A stretch of DNA of 32,783 bases from Prevotella sp. (GCA_022764085.1 JALERP010000003.1:1-32783), one strand, 5' to 3'; shown: positions 23,694-32,570, counted from the first letter of the stretch. Numbers and translations: made by a program. Notes: generated by a model not told the origin, from the letters alone.

Positions 23694-24959
23694 ATGGCAC
23701 AACCGTTGGCAGAAAGATTACGTCCAAGAACTTTGGATGACTATATTGGACAAAGACATCTCGTGGGTGAGAATGCAGTGCTTCGAAAGATGATCGAGGC
23801 AGGGCGAATCACCTCATTCATATTATGGGGGCCGCCCGGAGTTGGCAAGACTACCCTGGCACAGATAATTGCCAATAGGCTTGAGACTCCGTTTTATACG
23901 CTAAGTGCCGTCACAAGCGGAGTAAAGGATGTGCGTGACGTGATTGAGAAGGCACAGAAGGGACGTTTCTTCAACGAGGCATCGCCAATATTGTTCATCG
24001 ATGAAATCCACCGCTTCAGCAAGTCACAGCAAGACTCACTGTTGGGAGCGGTTGAAAGAGGCATTGTAACACTCATCGGCGCCACAACGGAGAATCCATC
24101 TTTCGAGGTTATCCGACCGCTGCTCTCTCGTTGCCAGTTGTACGTACTGAAACCGCTGGAAAAAGACGACCTTCTACAACTGCTCGACCGTGCCATTCAT
24201 ACCGACGTGATGCTGCGTGAGCGCAAGGTTGAGTTTAAGGAAACAGCTGCAATTCTGCGGTATAGTGGGGGAGACGCCCGAAAACTGCTCAATATACTTG
24301 AACTGGTGGTTGAGGCATCAACAGACAGCGATGTTGTCATAACCGACGAAATTGTGGTGAGCCGGCTTCAGCAGAATCCCCTGGCATACGATAAAGACGG
24401 AGAGATGCACTATGACATCATATCGGCATTCATAAAAAGTATAAGGGGCAGCGACCCCGACGCCGCACTTTATTGGCTTGCAAGGATGATAGAGGGAGGC
24501 GAAGACCCGAAGTTCATCGCCCGCCGACTGGTGATTAGTGCCGCAGAGGACATCGGACTTGCCAATCCTAATGCATTGCTTCTTGCTAATGCAGCCTTTG
24601 ATGCTGTAAACAAAATCGGATGGCCCGAAGGCAGAATACCCCTTGCCGAGGCCACGGTGTATCTGGCCACGAGCGAGAAGAGCAACAGTGCATACCTTGC
24701 CATCGACAAGGCACTGGAGCTTGTACGCAGTACGGGCAACCAGCCGGTGCCGCTCCATCTGCGTAACGCACCTACGAAACTGATGGCTTCCCTAGGCTAT
24801 CATGACGGTTATCTCTATCCGCATGATTTTCCAGGACATTATGTCAAGCAGCAGTATATGCCCGACTCTCTGTCAGGCACCCAGTTGTGGTATCCCCAGC
24901 CTCACTCAGCCTCCGAGGCTAAGATATCCCAAAGAATGAATACTTTAAAAAAGAAATGA
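23694..24959 (+). CDS. rarA: Replication-associated recombination protein A
   Basis: A 421-residue RarA/MgsA AAA+ ATPase that acts at stalled replication forks. It has the family N-terminus (LAERLRPRTLDDYIGQRHLV), Walker A GPPGVGKT (46-53), Walker B ILFIDEIHRF, sensor 1 GATTENPSF and the C-terminal tetramerisation part (ALYWLARMIEGGEDPKFIAR, then AAEDIGLANP). Length is usual. With radA and nth it makes three DNA-repair genes in this window. It is followed after 21 nt by the hydroxyacid dehydrogenase gene, probably on the same transcript. Confidence 0.96.
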   Translation: MAQPLAERLRPRTLDDYIGQRHLVGENAVLRKMIEAGRITSFILWGPPGVGKTTLAQIIANRLETPFYTLSAVTSGVKDVRDVIEKAQKGRFFNEASPILFIDEIHRFSKSQQDSLLGAVERGIVTLIGATTENPSFEVIRPLLSRCQLYVLKPLEKDDLLQLLDRAIHTDVMLRERKVEFKETAAILRYSGGDARKLLNILELVVEASTDSDVVITDEIVVSRLQQNPLAYDKDGEMHYDIISAFIKSIRGSDPDAALYWLARMIEGGEDPKFIARRLVISAAEDIGLANPNALLLANAAFDAVNKIGWPEGRIPLAEATVYLATSEKSNSAYLAIDKALELVRSTGNQPVPLHLRNAPTKLMASLGYHDGYLYPHDFPGHYVKQQYMPDSLSGTQLWYPQPHSASEAKISQRMNTLKKK

Positions 24960-24980
24960 ACCCATAAGAATTTAATTAAC

Positions 24981-25934
24981 ATGAAGATTGTAGTTTTAGA
25001 TGGCTATGGCTTGAACCCCGGCGACTTGTCGTGGGAAGCCCTGGAATCTCTCGGAGACGTGGACGTATATCCAAGGACGGCTCCTGAGGATGTAATCGAC
25101 CGCTGTTTTGATGCGGAAATCGTATTGACCAACAAGGTCGTGTTCAACAAAAAAATACTCGTTTCACTTCCAAGGCTCAGATATATAGGAGTGCTTGCAA
25201 CGGGGTATAACGTAGTGGATGTCGAAGCTGCTACCAATCTTGATATATTAGTGACGAATATCCCAGCATACAGCACTGACAGTGTGGTACAGAACACATT
25301 TGCGCATATCCTCGCAATGGCAAACCGTGTGGAGCATTACACCACACAGAATCGTGAGGGACGATGGAGCGCAAGTCCCGACTTCGTATATTGGGACACG
25401 CCGCTGGTTGAGCTGGCAGGAAAGACTATGGGTATAGTGGGACTTGGAAGCATAGGCATGAAGGTGGCGCGACTTGCCCGTTGTTTTGGCATGGAGGTGT
25501 TCGCATATACGAGCAAGGCTTCTTCCGACCTGCCCGAAGGCATACAGAAGACAACGTTCGACGGGTTGCTTGCCGTGAGCGACATCCTCACCCTGCATTG
25601 TCCTTTAAACCACTCAACCCGAGAAATAATCAATACCTCGTCAATTGCCAAGATGAAGCGAGGAGCACTGCTCATAAACACTGGACGCGGTCCCTTGGTC
25701 AACGAGAATGACGTGGCTGATGCTTTGCATAGCGGTCAACTCGGAGGATACGGAGCTGACGTTATGTGTCAGGAACCGCCATCCGCAGACAACCCGTTGT
25801 TCTCAGCCCCCAACGCCTACATCACTCCACATGTGGCATGGGCAACCTACGAGGCACGTCAGCGTCTTATGAATATAGCTACAGGAAATGTAAAGGCATT
25901 TATCGAGGGAAAACCAGTGAATGTAGTGAACTGA
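24981..25934 (+). CDS. D-2-hydroxyacid dehydrogenase (glycerate dehydrogenase-like)
   Basis: A 317-residue NAD-dependent D-2-hydroxyacid dehydrogenase. It shows the NAD motif GLGSIG (154-159) and the catalytic set Arg236 (NTGRGPLV), Glu265 (CQEPP) and His284 (ITPHVAW). The GYNVVD and LLINTGRG segments fit the glycerate dehydrogenase/hydroxypyruvate reductase branch, but the exact substrate cannot be read from sequence. No damage is seen. It sits 21 nt after rarA. Confidence 0.9.
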   Translation: MKIVVLDGYGLNPGDLSWEALESLGDVDVYPRTAPEDVIDRCFDAEIVLTNKVVFNKKILVSLPRLRYIGVLATGYNVVDVEAATNLDILVTNIPAYSTDSVVQNTFAHILAMANRVEHYTTQNREGRWSASPDFVYWDTPLVELAGKTMGIVGLGSIGMKVARLARCFGMEVFAYTSKASSDLPEGIQKTTFDGLLAVSDILTLHCPLNHSTREIINTSSIAKMKRGALLINTGRGPLVNENDVADALHSGQLGGYGADVMCQEPPSADNPLFSAPNAYITPHVAWATYEARQRLMNIATGNVKAFIEGKPVNVVN

Positions 25935-25977
25935 AGAATATCATCAGTTTGAGATAATTATTTCTCCTGTTGGAAAA

Positions 25978-26026
25978 TAAAAAAATCTCTCTAACTGGAA
26001 GAAAATAATTTTCCAGTTAGAGAGAT
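25978..26026 (-). terminator. Strong hairpin, terminator for the DUF4301 gene
   Basis: A perfect 16-nt inverted repeat (25985-26000 and 26011-26026, loop 10 nt). On the minus strand the stem is followed by a run of T (bases 25984-25978 are A on the plus strand). It lies about 100 nt beyond the DUF4301 stop. It could also end the plus-strand dehydrogenase transcript, but there is no T run on that side. Confidence 0.8.
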
Positions 26027-26123
26027 ATATAAATGCAGTGAATAAACTCTATACACACTGTTGATGCTTATTCAACGAGAAACCATCCATTGTTTTAGTG
26101 GTGTCCTATTGAATAAAGAAATA

Positions 26124-27641
26124 TTATTGATGCTGTTCACGGAGAAGGTCGTTGACAGTCTTAACGGGATTGAATGTCCCGAGTGGCACTTCCACAAAGA
26201 CTGTGTTCCAATTGCTCATTGCACCGTTCCAAAGTCCTGGCAACTCGAGAGCCTTGAGCTCCTTGCCATTCTTGCTCTTGCTTGATATGAATCCTGTGGT
26301 GCGGTCAACAAAGTCGGGCAGATTAAAGGGCTGTCCCTTATAGTCCTTAACGGCGCATACGAGATCAACGGGGTTGAAGTGAGTGCCCTTGGTGAACATT
26401 TCCATATACTCGGCATTGTTCTTGTCTATTTGGCTGCTTTCGAGAATCTGCAGACTAACAGTGCCATCCTGGTTGTAAGTAAGGAACGGGCCTCCGCCAG
26501 GCTCACCCACGTTCTTAACTACACCACAAACTCGCATTGGGCGGTTGAGTTTCTCTCGCAGATATATTACAAGGTCGGCATCCTCCAGTTCCTTGATGTC
26601 AGCCTTGCGGCAGCAAAGGTCTTGCTGTACGAAACGTATGATTTCCTCGAGCTTGTCGTGGTTGTATGTTCCGGCTTCCAGCAAACGGAGGTACTCAAAT
26701 GCCTTCTGCTGCAAGGAAACAAGCACACCTGCGATGACTTGCTTGTAGGTGATGGTCTCATCCTTCAGACGGTCGGGCACGACATTGTCGATGTTCTTGA
26801 TGAAGATTACATCAGCGTCTATCTCGTTAAGGTTCTCGATGAGCGCACCGTGTCCTCCCGGACGGAACAGCAACGAACCGTCAGCATTGCGGAACGGGGT
26901 ATTATCGGGATTGGCGGCAACAGTGTCTGTGCTCGGCTTTTGTTCCGAGAATGAGATATCATATTTCACACCGTACTTCTTTGAATAAAAATCAACCTTG
27001 TCTGCCACCTTCTGGCGGAAGAGAGGCATATGCTCGTGACTTACCGTAAAGTGGATATGAGCCTCGCCGTTGGATGCGGCATACAATGCAGCCTCCACCA
27101 AGTGCTCCTCCATAGGAGTACGGGGACCTTCGGCATACTTGTGGAAGAGCAGCAATCCCTTGGGAAGCTGGCCGTAGTTCAATCCCTCGGGACGCAGCAT
27201 TTGTGATGCTACAGCCTTAAAATTACCATCGGCGAGCAGGGTGGGGATGTCCTTTCCCTCGTTCTTTAGACAAGCCTCGTTGAGTTCATCGTAGAAGGCA
27301 AATTTTTCAATGTTGTCAAAGTACTTCTTCTCGAAATCCGTCGTGGGTTTGTCATATTCAGCATCCACGAAAGCAAACATATCCTTGAACATGCGGCTTG
27401 CGGCTCCCGATGCTGGAACAAACTTGACTACCTTGTTGCCTGCAGCCTTAAACTGCTCCCAACACTTTTCATACTTATCACGTGATTCGGCAGTTGTAGC
27501 GACAATACCGCGCTCAACACTTGCGGCTGCTTCAAGACGCAAGAAGGGGAACCCCGTCTTGAATTCGTTCAACTGGTTTTCAATCTGTTTTTCGCTGATG
27601 CCCTTGTCGGCAATCTGCATAAGGTCTCTTTCTGATAACAT
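26124..27641 (-). CDS. DUF4301-family protein, nucleotidyltransferase-like
   Basis: A 505-residue cytoplasmic protein that I place in DUF4301. Its segments recall the UDP-sugar pyrophosphorylase fold: VPASGAASRMFK (75-86) resembles the glycine-rich nucleotide loop, RPGGHGALIENL (260-271) and FIKNIDNV (280-287) resemble the sugar-nucleotide binding and Asp-Asn metal sites. KNVGEPGGGPF comes later in the sequence. The substrate is unknown. ATG 27641 is chosen because the -7 box (27678-27671) lies in the longer frame. Divergent from rel. Confidence 0.75.
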   Translation of the reverse strand: MLSERDLMQIADKGISEKQIENQLNEFKTGFPFLRLEAAASVERGIVATTAESRDKYEKCWEQFKAAGNKVVKFVPASGAASRMFKDMFAFVDAEYDKPTTDFEKKYFDNIEKFAFYDELNEACLKNEGKDIPTLLADGNFKAVASQMLRPEGLNYGQLPKGLLLFHKYAEGPRTPMEEHLVEAALYAASNGEAHIHFTVSHEHMPLFRQKVADKVDFYSKKYGVKYDISFSEQKPSTDTVAANPDNTPFRNADGSLLFRPGGHGALIENLNEIDADVIFIKNIDNVVPDRLKDETITYKQVIAGVLVSLQQKAFEYLRLLEAGTYNHDKLEEIIRFVQQDLCCRKADIKELEDADLVIYLREKLNRPMRVCGVVKNVGEPGGGPFLTYNQDGTVSLQILESSQIDKNNAEYMEMFTKGTHFNPVDLVCAVKDYKGQPFNLPDFVDRTTGFISSKSKNGKELKALELPGLWNGAMSNWNTVFVEVPLGTFNPVKTVNDLLREQHQ

Positions 27642-27670
27642 AATTGTGGTATTTATAGTGAATTGTGCCC

Positions 27671-27678
27671 CAAAATTA
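27671..27678 (-). promoter_or_regulatory. -7 element of the DUF4301 gene
   Basis: TAATTTTG on the minus strand, 29 nt before the ATG. No clear -33 box. Confidence 0.55.
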
Positions 27679-27720
27679 CAAACTTTTTCTGAAAAATGAA
27701 AATAAATCCGAGAAAATTTG

Positions 27721-27728
27721 TATCTTTG
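27721..27728 (+). promoter_or_regulatory. -7 element of the rel gene
   Basis: TATCTTTG, followed by GCAAAG. Transcription would start near 27733, so the in-frame ATG at 27696 cannot be the start. Confidence 0.6.
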
Positions 27729-27758
27729 CAAAGTTTTTTAACTCAAATGCAACACAAT

Positions 27759-29972
27759 ATGGCAGATAAATTCAAATTTACGGCCAAAGAGAGGGAAGAA
27801 ACGCTTGCCCTCATCGACCATTTAAGAACAACAGTTGGAACATCGTTCCTGTCCGACGACGAGGCAAAACTGAAGGTCAGACTGATGAAATCATTGGAGA
27901 ATAACCAGGTTCACCGTGATATCTTCGGGCTGAATCCTATCCTGTCAGGATTGCAGACGGCAAGAATCGTCGTAGAGGAAATTGGGTTGAGACGTGATGC
28001 GGTTATGGCTATCCTGCTGCATCCAAGTGTTGAGGACGGATTTATGACTATTGAGGAAGTAAAGACCGAATTTGGCGAGTCGCCCGCCCGCATCCTCCAC
28101 GGATTGTTGCGCATCAGCGAATTGTACAAGAAGAACCCTGTTATCGAGAGCGAGAATTTCAGGAATCTGCTTCTTTCGTTCGCCGAGGACATGCGCGTGA
28201 TACTTATTATGATTGCCGACCGCGTGAGACTGATGAGACAAATAAAGGAAAACTCAAACGAGGAAGCAAGGCATGAGGTGAGTCAGGAAGCGGCCTACCT
28301 GTATGCTCCGCTTGCCCACAAACTTGGACTATACAAGCTGAAAAGCGAACTGGAAGACTTGTCGTTGAAATATCTCGAGCATGACGCTTATTACATGATT
28401 CGCGAAAAACTCAACGCCACAAAGGAGGCGCGCGACGAGTATATTGCAGCATTCATTGAGCCAATACGGCAGAAACTGGAGGCTGTAGGACTGAAATTCC
28501 ACATGAAGGGACGCACAAAGAGCATACACTCAATCTGGCAGAAAATGAAGAAACAAAAATGTGCCTTCGAGGGAATATATGACCTTTTTGCAATCCGCAT
28601 AATCATCGACTCTCCCATTGAGCAGGAGAAAATGCAGTGCTGGCAGGCATATTCATTGGTGACAGACATGTACCAACCTAATCCCAAGCGACTGCGCGAC
28701 TGGCTATCGGTACCAAAGTCTAATGGCTATGAAAGCCTGCACATAACCGTGCTCGGGCCGGAAAAGAAATGGGTGGAGGTGCAAATACGCACCGAACGCA
28801 TGGATGAGGTTGCAGAGAGGGGAGTGGCAGCCCACTGGAGATACAAGGGCATCAAGAGCGAAACCGGCCTGGACGAATGGCTGAACAACATCCGCAGCAT
28901 ACTTGAAACGAGTGATGACATGCAAATGATGGATCAGTTTAAGATGGACCTTTATGAGGACGAGGTGTTCGTGTTCACCCCAAAGGGCGACTTGCTTAAG
29001 TTCCCCAAGGGTGCCACTGTGCTTGACTTTGCATACCATATCCACTCTAAGGTAGGCAACTCATGCACGGGCGCGCGTATTAATAATAAGGTGGTGACAT
29101 TCCGCGAACAGCTTCACAGTGGCGACCAGGTGGAGATTCTGACATCATCCATCCAGAAACCTAAACAGGAGTGGCTGAACATCGTCAAAACGTCACGCGC
29201 CAAAGCGAAAATAAAACTTGCACTCAAGGAAACACAGGCAAAGGATGGGCTCTTTGCCAAGGAAATGATCGAGAGAAAGTTCAAAAACAGAAAAATAGAA
29301 CTTGAAGAATCACTTATGACAAGGCTTATAAAGAAGCTGAAATACAAGGAAGTAAGTGAATTCTATAAGCAAATTGCCGATGGCGTGCTTGACGTAAATA
29401 CCGTGATTGACGGCTATCTGGAACTTAAACAGCGCGAACAGACTCCAACGGGAGACCAACCAGCCAAGAGCGCTGAGGGATTTAGCCTACAACATAACCA
29501 AGACACACAAAAGGCTCAGGGTAATGATGACGTGCTCGTTATTGACCGCAACATCAAGGGCATTGACTTCCAACTTGCGAAATGCTGCCAGCCTATATAT
29601 GGAGATGATGTCTTCGGCTTTGTCACCGTTAGCGGCGGCATAAAGATCCACCGTTGCGACTGTCCGAATGCCGCCGAACTGCGCAAGCGTTTCGGATATA
29701 GAATCGTAAAGGCTAAATGGAGCGGCAAAGGCTCGTCTATGTATTCAATAACACTGCGTGTGGTTGGAAACGATGACATCGGTATTGTGAACAACCTCAC
29801 AAGTATTATCAGCAAGGATGAGAAACTAACTCTTCGAGGCATCAGCATCGACAGCCACGACGGGCTGTTCAGCGGTAATCTTGTAGTGAACATTGATGAC
29901 ACTTCCAGACTTGAATCCCTGATAAAGAAACTCAAAGCTGTAAAGGGAGTAAAACAAGTGACAAGAATATAA
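27759..29972 (+). CDS. RelA/SpoT-family (p)ppGpp synthetase with degenerate hydrolase domain
   Basis: A 737-residue long Rel. In order: an HD-hydrolase-like domain (~25-200), a synthetase domain (~235-365, GRTKSIHSIWQKMKK, YDLFAIRI, WLSVPKSNGYESLHITV), TGS (~400-465, VFVFTPKGDLLKFPKGAT), a Cys/His zinc-finger region (AKCCQP, HRCDCP) and a C-terminal ACT domain (~660-737). The hydrolase site is altered. The HD pair is H88-P89 (LLHPSVED for LLHDVVED), and the first metal His is Asn59 (GLNPI). The later Asp154 (ADR) remains. I therefore expect synthesis of (p)ppGpp without hydrolysis, as in E. coli RelA. ATG 27747 is an alternative start. A separate hydrolase should exist elsewhere in the genome. 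Confidence 0.92.
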   Translation: MADKFKFTAKEREETLALIDHLRTTVGTSFLSDDEAKLKVRLMKSLENNQVHRDIFGLNPILSGLQTARIVVEEIGLRRDAVMAILLHPSVEDGFMTIEEVKTEFGESPARILHGLLRISELYKKNPVIESENFRNLLLSFAEDMRVILIMIADRVRLMRQIKENSNEEARHEVSQEAAYLYAPLAHKLGLYKLKSELEDLSLKYLEHDAYYMIREKLNATKEARDEYIAAFIEPIRQKLEAVGLKFHMKGRTKSIHSIWQKMKKQKCAFEGIYDLFAIRIIIDSPIEQEKMQCWQAYSLVTDMYQPNPKRLRDWLSVPKSNGYESLHITVLGPEKKWVEVQIRTERMDEVAERGVAAHWRYKGIKSETGLDEWLNNIRSILETSDDMQMMDQFKMDLYEDEVFVFTPKGDLLKFPKGATVLDFAYHIHSKVGNSCTGARINNKVVTFREQLHSGDQVEILTSSIQKPKQEWLNIVKTSRAKAKIKLALKETQAKDGLFAKEMIERKFKNRKIELEESLMTRLIKKLKYKEVSEFYKQIADGVLDVNTVIDGYLELKQREQTPTGDQPAKSAEGFSLQHNQDTQKAQGNDDVLVIDRNIKGIDFQLAKCCQPIYGDDVFGFVTVSGGIKIHRCDCPNAAELRKRFGYRIVKAKWSGKGSSMYSITLRVVGNDDIGIVNNLTSIISKDEKLTLRGISIDSHDGLFSGNLVVNIDDTSRLESLIKKLKAVKGVKQVTRI

Positions 29973-30016
29973 TGGCCTAAGAGGCATTATGATAAATAGA
30001 AAGTCTGGAAAATAAA

Positions 30017-30108
30017 ATTAAGAATTAGGAATAAGAGTAATTATCTGGCATTGATATGCGCATATCAGTATTACCTAATTCCTAATTCTTAATTCCTAAT
30101 TCTTAATT
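30017..30108. repeat. AT-rich inverted/tandem repeat element between rel and the OmpH-like gene
   Basis: CCTAATTCTTAATT occurs twice in tandem (30081-30094, 30095-30108), and its exact inverse lies at 30017-30030. Between them are a 16-nt perfect palindrome (30052-30067, TGATATGCGCATATCA) and a short GTAAT/ATTAC pair (30037-30041 with 30070-30074). Together they fold into a nested hairpin. It lies between two convergent genes and the right copy reaches the stop codon of the OmpH-like gene. It may be a two-way terminator or a small dispersed repeat. Confidence 0.7.
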
Positions 30109-30724
30109 ATTTCTTGTCCGACTCCTTAAATGTGGATTTGTAGCGCTTGTTGAGTCCGTTAATTACATCTTGTGTGATATCGAAACGCTTTGATGCAAGC
30201 AAAATATTGTCGCCAGCCTTTGATAGAATCATGTCATACTTCTTTGACTTGTTGTAGTCACGCAGGAAATTCTGCAAAGAGTCACGCAGTGCCTGGTTGT
30301 ACTTGGCAGTCTCAGCATCCAGTTCACTTCCAAGCCTTGCCTGAAGCTCTTGGAGATCCTGGCCCTGGCGCTCGATGGCAGCCTGCACGCTTGCAGCTTG
30401 TTCACGGCTTGTGAAACCATTGTTCTGCACTTTCTGCTGAAAGTTAGCGGCAGCAGTCTGCAACTGCTTCTGCTTGGCGGTTAGTGTGTTGCGGGCATTG
30501 TTGCCTTTCTTCTGAAGAACCAGTGTAAAATCCTTGCAGAACTGATACTGTGACATCAGTGAGTCAACCTCTACGTAAGCAATCTTTATGTCACCCGACG
30601 CAGAAGCTGATGAGCCGGCTGTCGGCTGCTCGTCCATCTTGGGAGCAGCGTTGTTGCATGATGCCAAAGCCAATGAAGAAACAGTAGCAACAGCCATCAT
30701 GCGGAAAAACTTGTTTGTTTTCAT
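30107..30724 (-). CDS. OmpH/Skp-family lipoprotein
   Basis: A 205-residue predicted lipoprotein. It has a signal peptide ending in lipobox LASC (Cys23), a short Ser/Ala-rich spacer, then an OmpH/Skp-like domain from ~47 (IKIAYVEVDSLMSQYQFCKD) with a long Gln-rich coiled coil (~70-160) and a terminal YDMILSKAGDNILLASKRFD segment. Skp chaperones unfolded outer-membrane proteins. The classical protein is a free periplasmic trimer, so lipid anchoring is a variation. It lies 15 nt after the small membrane protein gene, likely in one transcript. Confidence 0.85.
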   Translation of the reverse strand: MKTNKFFRMMAVATVSSLALASCNNAAPKMDEQPTAGSSASASGDIKIAYVEVDSLMSQYQFCKDFTLVLQKKGNNARNTLTAKQKQLQTAAANFQQKVQNNGFTSREQAASVQAAIERQGQDLQELQARLGSELDAETAKYNQALRDSLQNFLRDYNKSKKYDMILSKAGDNILLASKRFDITQDVINGLNKRYKSTFKESDKK

Positions 30725-30739
30725 TTCTGTTTATAAATT

Positions 30740-30961
30740 TTATATATTTAACTTTTGTTTTTCTTTTATTGCCGTCCTGCGCTTACTCCGCGCCTCACGG
30801 TCTTGGTCAATCACACAATGTATTCCCTGCCTTCTCAATGCAGCATTATCATGTACATGCTGCGAAGAAAAGCGTCCATTCTTGCGAAAAATCAGTTTTA
30901 CGCATAAAAATGCCATGCTAATAGCAATTATTAACGTAGTTGATAGTAGAATCTCAATCAT
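30740..30961 (-). CDS. Small membrane protein, unknown function
   Basis: A 73-residue protein with one N-terminal membrane helix (MIEILLSTTLIIAISMAFLC), then a basic region, then a GRFSSQHVHDNAALRRQGIH block and a CVIDQDREARSKRR segment. I recall similar small proteins in other Bacteroidales, with the GRF...HV...RGIHC pattern, but no function is known. A good promoter stands 20 nt upstream, and the OmpH-like gene follows 15 nt downstream. Confidence 0.65.
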   Translation of the reverse strand: MIEILLSTTLIIAISMAFLCVKLIFRKNGRFSSQHVHDNAALRRQGIHCVIDQDREARSKRRTAIKEKQKLNI

Positions 30962-30967
30962 TTTTTA

Positions 30968-30975
30968 TATCTTTG
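30968..30975 (+). promoter_or_regulatory. -7 element of pepD
   Basis: TATCTTTG on the plus strand, 69 nt before the pepD ATG. It faces the minus-strand -7 box at 30989-30982 with only 6 nt between. Confidence 0.55.
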
Positions 30976-30981
30976 CGGCTA

Positions 30982-31012
30982 CAAAGGTAATGCAAATATA
31001 AGACAAAACAAA
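30982..31012 (-). promoter_or_regulatory. Promoter of the small membrane protein/OmpH-like pair
   Basis: On the minus strand, TTTG at 31012-31009, a 19-nt spacer and TACCTTTG at 30989-30982: an exact consensus layout. Confidence 0.8.
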
Positions 31013-31044
31013 ATAATTAAGAAAGATTTTTGATTTTTTATAGA

Positions 31045-32502
31045 ATGGAAAAGAAAGATTTACAACCAAAGTGCGTATTTGAACACTTCGCACGCATCAA
31101 TGAAATCCCACGCCCTTCAAAGCGCGAGGAGAAAATGATTGAGTATCTGCGTAACTGGGGAGAGAGCCACAACCTCGAAACCAACGTGGACGAAACTGGC
31201 AATGTCATCATCAGGAAACCAGCCACAAAAGGTATGGAAAACCGCAAGACCGTTATCCTTCAGAGCCATTTCGACATGGTATGCGACAAACTGGTGGACG
31301 TGGAATTTGACTTTGACAAGGATGCCATCCAGACCTATATCGACGGTGAATGGCTGACAGCCAAGGGCACTACCCTCGGTGCAGACGACGGTATCGGTTG
31401 TGCCATAGAGTTGGCTATACTCGAAAGCAACGAGATTGAGCACGGTCCATTAGAGTGTGTGTTCACCCGTGACGAGGAGACTCAGTTGACGGGTGCATCA
31501 GGTATGAAAGCTGGATTTATGACTGGAGACATGCTCATCAACCTCGACAGTGAGGATGAGGGCCAGATTTTCGTAAGCTGTGCAGGCGGACGTTCCACAA
31601 CTGCTACATTCAACTTCAAACGCGAGGAGGCTCCTACCGGTTACTTCTTTATCGAAGGTTCAATTAAAGGTCTTACTGGTGGACATTCCGGTGACGACAT
31701 TGAGAAGAAACGTGCAAATGCCATCAAGATTCTCGCGCGTTACATATATAAAGAGGTAGAGAAGATGGATGTGAGACTTATTTCATTCAATTCAGGAAAG
31801 ATGCACAATGCCATTCCACGCGACGGCAGGTTCGTGATAGCCGTACCTTCAGACCGTAAGGAGGAAGCAAGAGTGGATTGGAATATATTCGCCTCTGAGG
31901 TGGAAGAGGAATTCCATGTTTCAGATACACAGATGGTGTGGAATATGCAGAGCACAGAAGCACAGCCGGTAATAGAGAAAAACGTAGCCGACAGGTTTGT
32001 ACGTGCTCTTCAGGCAGTGGATAACGGTGTTTTTGCAATGTGCCAGGACAAAGCACTCGAAAACATGGTTGAGACATCGAGCAATATCGCCAGCATCATT
32101 ACAGAAGAAGACAAGATTACCTGCGTAGCATCTCAGCGCAGCAATGTGATGAGCAACCTCGACAACCAGTGCAACACAGTCAAGGCATTGTTTGAACTTG
32201 CCGGAGCTGAGGTCGTCCAAAACGACGGTTATCCAGCTTGGAAGATGAATCCAAACAGTGAACTGACCGCATTGGTGGTTGAGTCATACAAAAAGTTATT
32301 CGGCAAGGAACCTATAGTGAGAGGTATTCACGCAGGACTTGAGTGCGGTCTGTTCTCGGAGAAATACCCATCACTTGATATGGTATCGTTCGGCCCTACC
32401 CTACGCTTTGTGCATACCCCTGAAGAGAGAATTCACATCCCTACTGTAGAGATGGTGTGGAATCATTTACTTGATGTTTTGAAGAACATTCCCTCGAAAT
32501 AA
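31045..32502 (+). CDS. pepD: Aminoacyl-histidine dipeptidase (peptidase D, M20 family)
   Basis: A 485-residue cytosolic M20 metallopeptidase of the PepD type, which cleaves Xaa-His and other dipeptides. Expected metal and catalytic residues are visible: H75 and D77 (QSHFDMVCD), D114/D115 (GADDGIG), E144/E145 (RDEETQLTGASG), D168 (INLDSEDEG), and the C-terminal His in RGIHAGLECG. The long insertion of the PepD lid domain is present. ATG 31045 is used; the frame extends to a TTG at 31030 without support. It is followed by a hairpin and then a tRNA gene. Confidence 0.95.
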   Translation: MEKKDLQPKCVFEHFARINEIPRPSKREEKMIEYLRNWGESHNLETNVDETGNVIIRKPATKGMENRKTVILQSHFDMVCDKLVDVEFDFDKDAIQTYIDGEWLTAKGTTLGADDGIGCAIELAILESNEIEHGPLECVFTRDEETQLTGASGMKAGFMTGDMLINLDSEDEGQIFVSCAGGRSTTATFNFKREEAPTGYFFIEGSIKGLTGGHSGDDIEKKRANAIKILARYIYKEVEKMDVRLISFNSGKMHNAIPRDGRFVIAVPSDRKEEARVDWNIFASEVEEEFHVSDTQMVWNMQSTEAQPVIEKNVADRFVRALQAVDNGVFAMCQDKALENMVETSSNIASIITEEDKITCVASQRSNVMSNLDNQCNTVKALFELAGAEVVQNDGYPAWKMNPNSELTALVVESYKKLFGKEPIVRGIHAGLECGLFSEKYPSLDMVSFGPTLRFVHTPEERIHIPTVEMVWNHLLDVLKNIPSK

Positions 32503-32520
32503 CGTGTAAAATCAGTGAAT

Positions 32521-32570
32521 AACCAACTTTTTTGCACGTTTTTCAAAAAAAAGTGCGAAAAAGTTTGGTT
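32521..32570. terminator. Long hairpin after pepD, overlapping the tRNA promoter
   Basis: AACCAACTTTTTTGCAC (32521-32537) pairs with GTGCGAAAAAGTTTGGTT (32553-32570), with one bulge and one G-T pair. It lies 18 nt after the pepD stop and is a plausible terminator, though its T run is short. The right arm contains the -33 TTTG (32564-32567) of the tRNA promoter. Confidence 0.5.
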
